DNA from: Protofrankia sp963555915
GTDB lineage: Bacteria > Actinomycetota > Actinomycetes > Frankiales > Frankiaceae
Direction of reading: 5' to 3'
NCBI RefSeq assembly: GCF_963555915.1
Contig: NZ_CAUVXL010000129.1
Coordinates: 1-21,988, forward strand
Length of the DNA: 21,988 nucleotides
In this document: one piece after another, positions 1-7,271 of the stretch
Position numbering within the stretch: the first letter of the stretch is position 1
Layout: every line of letters starts with the position of its first letter
The notes under the pieces: generated by a model
The model's input: only the letters and a program-made list of their open reading frames with translations
Database searches by the model: none
Told to the model about the DNA's origin: nothing
Made by a program: the position numbers and the translations under genes

Positions 1-19
1 TGGCGGCGACACTCTGCAT
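1..19 (-). CDS. Start of a gene running off the left edge, probably SOS-controlled
   Basis: Only six codons (M-Q-S-V-A-A) are visible, so no product can be named. The ATG is at 19-17 on the minus strand. A TATCGT hexamer (26-31) ends six bases before it, which fits a leaderless transcript, and a perfect SOS box (52-65) covers the expected -35 position. There is no Shine-Dalgarno sequence. The promoter arrangement is the only support for this being a gene. Confidence 0.3.
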
Positions 20-51
20 AGATCAACGATAACCCGAAATGCCCCCAAAGT

Positions 52-65
52 CGAACATTTGTTCG
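52..65. promoter_or_regulatory. LexA (SOS) box
   Basis: The sequence CGAACATTTGTTCG is a perfect 14-bp dyad matching the actinobacterial LexA consensus CGAAC-N4-GTTCG. It is preceded by T, as in the extended consensus TCGAAC-N4-GTTCGA. It lies between the end of the methyltransferase remnant and a minus-strand ATG at 19. It overlaps the -35 position of a promoter whose -10 would be TATCGT at 26-31, where LexA would block polymerase. The box is seen directly; the target gene lies outside the window. Confidence 0.7.
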
Positions 66-80
66 TACAGGATGTGCATA

Positions 81-728
81 TTAGCCCCTGGCCTGCACGG
101 ACCGAATCCCTTCGGCTGGGCAGTTCTTCGTAGCGGTGAGACTGAACAGCACGGGGAGGTCCTGGTCCCACACCTGGAGCCGCCACCGTCCGTCATCACC
201 GAGGGCGAAAACCCCGGGGCGATCGTCGCGGTCGGTGGACAGATGTTCGTGGAGCAGTTCGAGCCGCAACCCCGCGCCGGTGAGCGCGGTGACGATCTCG
301 CCAAGCGAGTGTGCCCACTGGACGGTGGTCTGGGCGCGCAGAACTGCCGCCGGGTTGGCGTAGGTGCTTTCGCTGGATGTGCGGTGGGGTCCGTCATCGG
401 CATAAGGGAAGTCGACTACCAGGGGGTCACGCTGTTCGATCATCTGGGCCAGCGGGTGCATGTCAACGACGACCAGACGCCCCGTTGGGCGTAGCGCACG
501 GGCTGCGCTGCGGGCCCAGAGATCGAGGTCACCGATCCAGGTGAACACGCCGTAGCTGGCCACCACCAGGTCGAACGCATCGCCCAGATCGGCGGGCAGG
601 TCGAGAACGTCGGCCTGGACGAACGTCGCATCAATGCCGGCCTGCGCGGCAAGGAGCCTGGCCCGGGCGCCGAGTCGAGCCCGCTCCCATCCATCAGCGG
701 CAGAAGCCTCCGTCTCACCCGTGTGCAT
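81..728 (-). pseudogene. Class I SAM-dependent methyltransferase, N-terminally truncated remnant
   Basis: From the first good ATG (728) this encodes 215 residues. The middle is a typical Rossmann methyltransferase: an acidic strand FVQADVLDLP, then DAFDLVVASYGVFTWIGDLD, a helix with ALRPTGRLVVVDMHPL, and a C-terminal region ending near LPVLFSL. The N-terminal part with the glycine-rich SAM-binding motif I is missing. Sequence upstream of the ATG reads on without a stop to 938 but does not look like this family and overlaps the divergent OsmC gene. Family members are usually about 260-280 residues. I infer a 5' deletion that leaves a protein unable to bind SAM. A sequencing error in the first 60 codons is the alternative. 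Confidence 0.6.
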
Positions 729-820
729 GGGATGACAGTATTCTGATCTCCGCTGGTAGACGTGGATCCTTTGATCGGATGGGTCTCGGCGGCGGTTTCC
801 TTCCACCGGAGGAGAGCCCC

Positions 821-1312
821 ATGAATCAGCACGAACAGCACCGCTACCGGGCACATTGCCATTGGGACGGATCCACCGCGGCCGGGTACGCTGCATACAG
901 CCGTGAGCATCGTGGCGAATGCCCGCCCGCCGAGGCAACCGTTCACCTCAGTGCGGATCCGGCGTTCCGTGGCACGCACGAGCGTCTCAACCCCGAGCAA
1001 CTCGTCGTCCTCGCGGCGTCGTCCTGTCAGCTCCTGTCGTTCCTGGCTATGGCAGCCCGGGCAGGGGTCGACGTCCGCCGCTACGACGACGCCGCAGAAG
1101 CGGTCATGTCTCACGCGGCTGAACCCATTGGCCTGACCCACATCTGGTTGCGGCCGAGAATCGTGGTATCGGGAGACACCCCGGTCGAGCGGCTCCATGC
1201 CCTGGTGGAGCAGGCACACCATGAGTGCTATATCGCCAACAGCCTGCGTTGCGAGGTCAGCGTGCGGCCAACCTTCGTGCACCGACCCGGCGGTACCGGC
1301 GATGCAGGATGA
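821..1312 (+). CDS. OsmC/Ohr-family thiol peroxidase
   Basis: A 163-residue protein of the OsmC/Ohr family, whose members reduce organic hydroperoxides in the cytoplasm with a cysteine pair. The two expected cysteines are present: Cys69 in AASSCQLLSFL at the start of the central helix and Cys136 in HHECYIANSL. The segment HWDGSTAAGYAAYSREH is the usual N-terminal strand region. The ATG at 821 is preceded by GGAGGAG at good spacing, so I prefer it to the longer reading from 779. Its stop overlaps the next ORF start by a few bases. A peroxiredoxin lies just downstream on the other strand, so the two form a small peroxide-defence cluster. The natural substrate cannot be told from sequence. Confidence 0.85.
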   Translation: MNQHEQHRYRAHCHWDGSTAAGYAAYSREHRGECPPAEATVHLSADPAFRGTHERLNPEQLVVLAASSCQLLSFLAMAARAGVDVRRYDDAAEAVMSHAAEPIGLTHIWLRPRIVVSGDTPVERLHALVEQAHHECYIANSLRCEVSVRPTFVHRPGGTGDAG

Positions 1313-1616
1313 GGTGGCGTTCCTCGAAGCGGAGCTGAAGCGTCTTGCGGACGCAGAACCTGACGCCGGGCAGGTTGTCACCTGGCACATCCGCCAGCTG
1401 GCCCTGTGCTCCGGAGAATCAGACGCTCTGGAACACAAGGCCGCTGTCGACGAGGTGACTGAGCGCGACCGGCGCTGGGGACCGGCAAGAGGGACGGTGG
1501 CGTTCCTACAGGTGGCTCAGGACCGACTCGCAGGAGCTCACGTCCACACCTGGTCCGGACTCGACGTCCAGACGGGTGATCACACCGTTGTCGATGACGG
1601 CGGCGTAGCGCTGTGA
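1302..1616 (+). CDS. Small hypothetical protein, coupled to the OsmC gene
   Basis: A 104-residue ORF whose ATG (1302) overlaps the OsmC stop (1310-1312), an arrangement typical of translational coupling. I do not recognise a family. The N-terminus, MQDEVAFLEAELKRLADAE, looks like an amphipathic helix, and the composition up to about residue 85 is protein-like. The last third (1506-1616) lies antisense to the 3' end of the peroxiredoxin gene, so its C-terminal residues may be fortuitous, perhaps because an original stop was lost. It could also be non-coding. Confidence 0.35.
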   Translation: MQDEVAFLEAELKRLADAEPDAGQVVTWHIRQLALCSGESDALEHKAAVDEVTERDRRWGPARGTVAFLQVAQDRLAGAHVHTWSGLDVQTGDHTVVDDGGVAL

Positions 1617-1988
1617 GCGCTTCCCCAGACCGAAGCCCTGGCCGTCGAACATCAGGCCCATGGCCTCGGTGAACTCGCCGTTGCCGTCGGCCACCATTAT
1701 GATCTTTTCGCCGGCGCCACGGTCACGGGCCCACGCCTGGAGTACCCACGCGTCGTTGACTGCGACGCAGGCGATGGTCTCGACGCCCTTCGCGGTCAGC
1801 TCGTCCGCGTGTTCGACGAAGCCGGGCAGGTGCACCCGCGAGCAGCCCGGTGTGAACGCACCCGGTACGGCGAACAGCACCACCTTGCCCCGGCCCAGCA
1901 GCTCGCCGCTGCGCACAGCCGTGGGACCGTTCTCGGTCATGATCCTGACTTCGACGTCAGGGATCGGGTCACCGACCTTCACCGGCAT
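1506..1988 (-). CDS. Peroxiredoxin, Prx5 type (thioredoxin fold)
   Basis: A complete 160-residue peroxiredoxin. The peroxidatic cysteine is Cys49 in PGAFTPGCSRVHLPGF, the Prx5-subfamily active site. The fold continues through CVAVNDAWVLQAWA and a C-terminal strand, VITRLDVESGPG. A second cysteine near the end (SSCESVL) could act in resolution, but Prx5 enzymes vary here and I would not insist on it. The family reduces H2O2 and alkyl hydroperoxides with thioredoxin- or mycothiol-type reductants. The ATG at 1988 has AAGGGAG five bases upstream. The upstream region is AT-rich and holds two direct TTAACGAC repeats. It is transcribed toward the OsmC gene and overlaps the small ORF at 1302-1616. 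Confidence 0.92.
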   Translation of the reverse strand: MPVKVGDPIPDVEVRIMTENGPTAVRSGELLGRGKVVLFAVPGAFTPGCSRVHLPGFVEHADELTAKGVETIACVAVNDAWVLQAWARDRGAGEKIIMVADGNGEFTEAMGLMFDGQGFGLGKRSQRYAAVIDNGVITRLDVESGPGVDVSSCESVLSHL

Positions 1989-1999
1989 TTTTACTCCCT

Positions 2000-2036
2000 T
2001 TAACGACTTTTTTGACGATCTTCGGATGTTAACGAC
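2000..2036. promoter_or_regulatory. Two TTAACGAC direct repeats upstream of the peroxiredoxin gene
   Basis: TTAACGAC occurs at 2000-2007 and again at 2029-2036, 29 bp apart start to start. Both lie in an AT-rich stretch immediately before the peroxiredoxin start, and the near copy abuts the Shine-Dalgarno sequence. Direct half-sites near a promoter suggest a regulator binding site. A TAGGAT hexamer on the minus strand (2052-2057) could be the -10 element. The regulator is unknown. Confidence 0.35.
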
Positions 2037-2072
2037 CTTTAGCTCCGTCTCATCCTATTTCGGTCATCGCGC

Positions 2073-2128
2073 CAGAGGCCCAGAGGCCCAGAGGGTCACA
2101 GGGTCAGAGGGTCAGAGGGTCACAGGGT
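2073..2128. repeat. 8-bp tandem repeat running into the assembly gap
   Basis: Seven consecutive 8-bp units are visible: CAGAGGCC twice, then CAGAGGGT, CACAGGGT, CAGAGGGT, CAGAGGGT and CACAGGGT. The assembly then breaks into Ns. The first bases after the gap (ACAGGGAG) look like one more unit, so the gap is probably filled with the same minisatellite. Confidence 0.9.
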
Positions 2129-2554
2129 NNNNNNNNNNNNNNNNNNNNNNNNNNNNNNNNNNNNNNNNNNNNNNNNNNNNNNNNNNNNNNNNNNNNNNNN
2201 NNNNNNNNNNNNNNNNNNNNNNNNNNNNNNNNNNNNNNNNNNNNNNNNNNNNNNNNNNNNNNNNNNNNNNNNNNNNNNNNNNNNNNNNNNNNNNNNNNNN
2301 NNNNNNNNNNNNNNNNNNNNNNNNNNNNNNNNNNNNNNNNNNNNNNNNNNNNNNNNNNNNNNNNNNNNNNNNNNNNNNNNNNNNNNNNNNNNNNNNNNNN
2401 NNNNNNNNNNNNNNNNNNNNNNNNNNNNNNNNNNNNNNNNNNNNNNNNNNNNNNNNNNNNNNNNNNNNNNNNNNNNNNNNNNNNNNNNNNNNNNNNNNNN
2501 NNNNNNNNNNNNNNNNNNNNNNNNNNNNNNNNNNNNNNNNNNNNNNNNNNNNNN
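2129..2554. other. Assembly gap (426 Ns)
   Basis: The run of Ns separates the 3' end of helY from the 8-bp tandem repeat downstream of it. The most likely cause is failure to assemble the repeat, so the stated gap length may only be an estimate. No gene can be placed inside it. Confidence 0.98.
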
Positions 2555-5450
2555 ACAGGGAGATGGAGTAGGCGACAACCCCGCGGCGCACGGCGTCGAG
2601 CGCGCCGTGCGCGGTGTGCCGCACGTGCGAGCCCTCCGGCGCGACCTGGGCGATCTGATCGAGCAGGTCGATGAGCTGGCGCATCCAGCGGACGAAGTCC
2701 CCGGCGGTGACTTCCAGCCCGGACTCGGTGAGGACCTTCGCCAGCGACAACCCGGACGCCCAGCCGAACGAGACCCAGACGAATCCGGGCTCGGGCAGGC
2801 GCAGAAAGTCGAGCTGGTGCTCGGCCTCGACATCACGTAGCCGGCCGGCGAGGCGGGTCGTCGCGGCCAGCGCCTCCCGCAGCGCCGGATCACCGGGGAT
2901 CTTCGGCGTGGCCGCGTCCTCGCCGCGAGGTTCGTAGACCAGGGTTGACACGGCCGCGGCGAGCGCGGCGGGCGACAGGTCGTCCCAAACGCCGGCACGC
3001 AGGCATTCCGCGACCAGCAGGTCCTGATCGGTGTAGATACGGCCCAGCACGCGGCCGGTGCTGGTGACGGCGTCGCCGCGCAGGTAGCCCAGGGCTTCCA
3101 GGGAGGCACACACCCGGTCGAAGATTTTCGCGACGGTGTTCGTGCGGTCGGAGATCCGCCGCTGCAGGACGTCGGTCTCCCGGCGGAGCTTCGCGTGGCG
3201 GTCGATCACACGCAGGTGCGCTTCTCTGTCCGGGCAACCGTGCACCGGATGGACCCGCAGCTCACGGCGCAGCCGGGCGAGGTCCGCGTCGTCAGCGGCG
3301 GCGGCCCGGGTCCGCGCGCGGCGTCCCACCTCAGGTGGGATCTCGACGTTGTGTAGGGACGAGGCGAGGTCACGTCGGGACTGCGGCGAGCGCGGATTGA
3401 ACGTCTTGGGGACCCGTACCCGCGCCAGCGCCTCCACCGCCGTGGGAAAGTCGAGCAGCGACAGCCGGCGGACCTGCCGGTCGACCGTGAGGACGACCGG
3501 GCGGGGGTCGCCGTTTGCGCCTCCGACCCCCGGGTCGAGCACAACCGCCAGCCCGCTGCGGCGGCCCGCCGGGACACGCACGACATCGCCGACACGCAGC
3601 CGGTTCAGTGACTCGACCGCCTCGGCACGACGCCGCGCACTGCCCTCCCGTGACAGCGACGCCTCACGGGCTTTGATCTCCTCACGGAGAGCCGCGTACC
3701 GCTCCACCGAACCCTGCGTACACGCCATGCCGGCGGCCAGTTCGTCGAGCGCGCCGTCGTTGCGGCGGACCTGACGGGCCAGACCGACGACCGCGCGGTC
3801 GGCCTGGAACTGCGCAAAGGACGACTCAAGCACGCTGCGGGCCTCGGTCCGTCCGAGCCGCCCGACGAGATTGACCGCCATGTTGTACGACGGGCGAAAC
3901 GACGACCGCAGTGGATACGTACGGGTCGACGCCAGCCCGGCGAGCGCGACCGGGTCGAAACCGGGCTGCCACAGCACGACCGCATGTCCCTCGACATCGA
4001 TCCCCCGGCGGCCGGCTCGCCCGGTGAGCTGGGTGTACTCCCCCGGGGTGATGTCGGCGCGGGTTTCGCCGTTGAACTTGCTGAGACGTTCCAGCACGAC
4101 CGTGCGTGCCGGCATGTTGATCCCGAGGGCGAGGGTTTCGGTGGCGAACACGGCGCGTACCAGGCCGCGGACGAACAGGTCCTCGACGACCTCCTTGAAG
4201 GTGGGCAGCATTCCGGCGTGGTGCGCGGCGATCCCGCGTTCCAAGCCTTCCAACCACTCCCAGTAGCCGAGGATGCGCAGATCATCCGAGGGGATGCTCG
4301 CCGTACGTGACCGCACCTGCTGGCGGATGGCGTCCCGCTCATCCAGGGATGTCAGTGTCAGGCCGGCACGCACACAGGCGGCGACCGCGGCATCGCAGCC
4401 CGCGCGACTGAACACGAAGGTAATCGCCGGGAGCAGCCCGGACCGGTCCAGCTGCTTGATGACATCAGGCCGGCTCGGAGCCCAGACGCGGCGCTGCGGT
4501 GGCGTGCCCGCTGTGCCGCGACCCGGGCCGCCACCGGGCCGGCCGCGTGGTACGTCGGGACGGCGGCCCTCCTCCCGGGCCAGGCGCACCAGGTCCGGGT
4601 TGATCCGCCATCGGGTCGCCGATTGCATCGACGGCCCGCCTGTGGGGCTGTCCCGTGCCGCGTCCCGTCTCTCCTCCCGCGCGTCGTCCCGGGCGTCGTC
4701 CCGGGCGTCGTCCCGGGCGTCGTCCCGGGCGTGCAGCACGTCGTCCACGGACAGCGGACCACCGTTGACGAACAGGTCGTGCATCTCCCGGTCAGCCAGG
4801 ACGTGCTGCCACAGGGGCACCGGACGGTGCTCGCTGACCACGACCCGGGTGTGCCCGCGCACCGTCACCAACCAGTCGGCGAACTCCTCGGCGTTGCTCA
4901 CGGTTGCAGACAACGACACCAGCTGGACCCGCTGGGGAAGATGGATGATCACTTCTTCCCACACGGCCCCGCGCTGGCGATCGGCGAGGTAGTGGACCTC
5001 GTCCATCACGACGAAGGCGAGCCGGCCGAGCCGGTCACGGCCGGTCGGCTCGGCATAGAGCATGTTCCGTAGGACCTCGGTGGTCATGACGACCACCGGT
5101 GCATCCGGATTGCGGGAGGTGTCGCCGGTCAGGAGGCCGACCGCGTCGCTTCCGTGGCGGGCGACGAAGTCGGTGTACTTCTGGTTCGACAATGCCTTGA
5201 TCGGTGTGGTGTAGAAGCAGCGTTGGCCCCGGGCGAGCGCGAGGTGGGCCGCGAACTCGCCGACGATCGTCTTACCGGCACCGGTGGGAGCCGCAACCAG
5301 GACGCCCTCTCCGGCTTCGAGGGCTCCGCAGGCTTCACGCTGAAAAGGGTCGAGGCCGAACGGATACCCGCCCAGAAAGTCGGCCAAGGCGCTGGGCATA
5401 GCCTGCGGCAAGGCCTCGGGGCCTGGGGAGCCCGCGGGCGCGGTGGACAC
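2555..5450 (-). CDS. helY: HelY-type DEVH-box helicase (Ski2/Mtr4-like)
   Basis: A superfamily 2 helicase of 965 visible residues. It has Walker A APTGAGKT (54-61), the DEVH box (150-153), motif III SAT (181-183), the IKALSNQKY segment, the domain-2 segment GINMPARTVVLERLSKF, and motif VI QLTGRAGRRGID near residue 475. A Ski2-like C-terminal domain follows. Such enzymes unwind RNA or DNA 3' to 5'; the bacterial role is unsettled. Mycobacterial HelY is about 900 residues, so this copy is essentially full length. The last codons, AYSISL, look like the natural C-terminus, and the next codon begins with T just as the Ns start. The GTG at 5450 is the first possible start after the in-frame tatC stop (5502); no clear Shine-Dalgarno sequence is seen. 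An Ala-Arg-Asp-Asp repeat insertion lies at about residues 241-257. Confidence 0.93.
4681..4728. repeat. 12-bp tandem repeat inside helY
   Basis: Four perfect copies of GCGTCGTCCCGG on the plus strand. On the minus strand they encode (Ala-Arg-Asp-Asp)n within HelY, followed by degenerate copies (AREERRDAARD). The unit is a multiple of three, so copy-number changes keep the frame. The insert falls in a linker between the two RecA-like domains. Confidence 0.9.
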
Positions 5451-5501
5451 TTCGTCAGCGTACGGGACCGCCGGCCCGGCGTTCTCCGGAGGCAGAGATG
5501 G

Positions 5502-6503
5502 TCAGGTGACGTCGAGGTGGGCCGCGTTCGACGGCGTGCCGCCGGCGCCCACGCCCGTTCCCACCGGATCACCGATGCTGGAGCGCTCGACCGGCAGCAG
5601 TCGGTCGTCCGAAAGATCCTCGGACGGCGGCAGGTCGTCAAGCCCGAGCGGTGAGGTCTCGTCGTCGTCGAGGTCGGCGTACGGAGAGGCGTCGTCACGG
5701 CGCGCCTTACGCCGGTCATTGAGCCAACCGATGATGAGCACGACCTCGTACAACAGGCACATCGGCAGGCCGAGAGCGATCATCGTGAACGGGTCCTGGC
5801 TCGGCGTGACCACGGCGGCGAACACGAACACGAGGAAGATCTCGGGACGCCGCCACGAGCGCAGCTTGTCCGTACTGACCATACCGGCGAGGTTCAGCAT
5901 CCCGACCAGGAGCGGCAGCTCGAACGACAGTCCGAAGACGAGCAGCATGGCGATGACGTAGCTGAGGTATTTGTTGACGTCAAGCAGGCTGACCAGGCCG
6001 TCCCCGCCGAAACCGAGCAGGAGTTGGAGGCCCTTGCTCAGCGTCAGATAGGCGAGGTAGCCGCCGAAGGTGAACAGTCCCAGGGAAGCGCCGACGAATG
6101 CCAGCGACCAGCGCCGCTCGTTTCGGTGCAGGCCGGGCGTGATGAACGACCACAACTGGTAGAGCCAGATCGGGGCCGAAACCACGGCCCCGGCGATCAT
6201 CGAAATCTTCAACCGGATCATGAAGGCGTCGAGGATGCCGAAGAAGAACAACTGGCACTCTCCGCCGCCGGCGCGGGATTTTGCCGGCAACGCGCAGTAC
6301 GGCTCCTTGAGGATGTCGAAGATGCGCGGCTCGAAGACGAAGCCGACGACGGTGGCGATGGTGAGCGCGATCAGTGCCTTTGCCAGCCGGTCGCGCAGCT
6401 CCCGAAGGTGCTCAGTGAGCGACATCCGGCTGTCTTCGACGGTCCTGGTACGGCGGAACTGCACCGCCTGTACCATCCGCCGCGGTGTGGGCAACCGGGG
6501 CAC
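5502..6503 (-). CDS. tatC: Sec-independent translocase subunit TatC
   Basis: A 333-residue six-helix membrane protein, the receptor for twin-arginine signal peptides in the Tat export pathway. Family landmarks are SLTEHLRELRDRL (28-40) before the first helix, YQLWSFITPGLHRNERR (115-131), FELPLLV (194-200) and VVTPSQDPFTM (231-241). Two cysteines in the first external loop (Cys70, Cys83) could form a disulfide. After the last helix comes a long hydrophilic tail of about 70 residues rich in Asp and Ser. The GTG at 6503 has AGGAG nine bases upstream and is preferred over the ATG nine codons later, which has no ribosome site. tatA lies 42 bp upstream and helY 51 bp downstream, the same order as in mycobacteria. 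Confidence 0.96.
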   Translation of the reverse strand: MPRLPTPRRMVQAVQFRRTRTVEDSRMSLTEHLRELRDRLAKALIALTIATVVGFVFEPRIFDILKEPYCALPAKSRAGGGECQLFFFGILDAFMIRLKISMIAGAVVSAPIWLYQLWSFITPGLHRNERRWSLAFVGASLGLFTFGGYLAYLTLSKGLQLLLGFGGDGLVSLLDVNKYLSYVIAMLLVFGLSFELPLLVGMLNLAGMVSTDKLRSWRRPEIFLVFVFAAVVTPSQDPFTMIALGLPMCLLYEVVLIIGWLNDRRKARRDDASPYADLDDDETSPLGLDDLPPSEDLSDDRLLPVERSSIGDPVGTGVGAGGTPSNAAHLDVT

Positions 6504-6545
6504 GGGCGGCGACTCCTGCTCCTGGACGAGAGGTCGGTGGATGTG

Positions 6546-6866
6546 TCAGTGCTTGGAGACGTCGCCCGCCGTGACGGCCTGGCCGTTGGCCGACGAGGCG
6601 ACACCCGCTGCCGGCTGCTGGGCCGACTGCGGAGCCACGACGGTCTGGCCGGACTCGATCGGACGTGGCGCAGGTGCAGCCTGCGGCTGGGCCTCCGGCT
6701 GCGCGGCGGTGGTCTGGTCGTCCTGGGTCAGACCCTTGGTCTCGGCCTTGAAGATGCGCAGGGACCGTCCGACGGAGCGGGCCGCGTCGGGCAGCTTCTT
6801 GGTTCCGAACAGCAGGATGACAACAAACGCGATGATCAGAAGCTCGGGGGTACCGAGATTGGCCAT
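6546..6866 (-). CDS. tatA: Sec-independent translocase subunit TatA
   Basis: A 106-residue protein with the TatA layout: a short N-terminal membrane helix (LGTPELLIIAFVVILLFG), the hinge FGTKKLPDAARSVGRSLRIFK, an amphipathic helix, and a Gln/Ala/Pro-rich tail. TatA oligomers form the transient pore for folded substrates recruited by TatC. The ATG at 6866 has AAGGA eight bases upstream. It is the first gene of tatA-tatC-helY. A 177-bp spacer with a small dyad and a 16-bp duplication separates it from the 72-aa gene upstream, so a separate promoter is likely. Confidence 0.95.
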   Translation of the reverse strand: MANLGTPELLIIAFVVILLFGTKKLPDAARSVGRSLRIFKAETKGLTQDDQTTAAQPEAQPQAAPAPRPIESGQTVVAPQSAQQPAAGVASSANGQAVTAGDVSKH

Positions 6867-6890
6867 GGCATGCGTCCTTCGCTTCGATGT

Positions 6891-6947
6891 CCGGTCCCGA
6901 CGACCGGCGCGCGCTTGATGCTACGTCGGCTTGATGCTACGTCGGCT
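6891..6947 (-). promoter_or_regulatory. tatA upstream region with 16-bp tandem duplication and dyad
   Basis: The 16-bp unit GCTTGATGCTACGTCG occurs twice in tandem (6913-6928, 6929-6944). On the minus strand each copy contains TAGCAT, which fits the actinobacterial -10 pattern TANNNT, so the duplication gives two possible -10 elements. Nearer to tatA is a dyad, CCGGTC-ccgac-GACCGG (6891-6907), that could fold in the leader RNA. The repeats are seen directly; promoter activity is inferred. Confidence 0.45.
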
Positions 6948-7043
6948 AGCGTGGCCTCGTCAGACAACGGCCCGATGTTGCGCACATGACGGGCTCATAA
7001 CCAGGACCTGTCGGCTGGTGGCCGGCCCGCACGGCATGGCTGA

Positions 7044-7262
7044 TCAGGCCGATACCCGCTCGCTGAGTTTCGCGGTGACCTCGGCGGCGTCGAGCCGCGC
7101 AGTCAATGCCGCCGTCTCCTCGGCGAGGCCGGACAGTCGGTTCTGCAGCTGTGCGACCTCGGCGTTGACCAGGCGTACCCGACCGAACAGGCGGTACGCC
7201 AACGCACCGAGCGCAACGAACGTCAACAGGATGAGACCACAGTCGATGAGCAGCCAGAGCAC
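7044..7262 (-). CDS. Small membrane-anchored coiled-coil protein between pafC and tatA
   Basis: A 72-residue protein of unknown function. Residues 2-26 (LWLLIDCGLILLTFVALGALAYRLF) form one membrane helix. They are followed by Arg residues and a heptad-patterned coiled coil (VNAEVAQLQNRLSGLAEETAALTARLDAAEV). The likely topology is an anchor with a cytoplasmic coiled coil, since the basic residues follow the helix. The GTG at 7262 starts 9 bp after the pafC stop, so the two are probably cotranscribed. The shape recalls TatA-like or septum-associated small proteins, but I see no motif that assigns it to a family. Confidence 0.7.
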   Translation of the reverse strand: MLWLLIDCGLILLTFVALGALAYRLFGRVRLVNAEVAQLQNRLSGLAEETAALTARLDAAEVTAKLSERVSA

Positions 7263-7271
7263 GCGATCAAC

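Noticed and set aside
440..1438. 332-codon minus-strand open frame across the methyltransferase and OsmC regions
   Set aside because: It overlaps two recognisable genes in other frames, has no family resemblance, and is the kind of long spurious frame expected in high-GC DNA.
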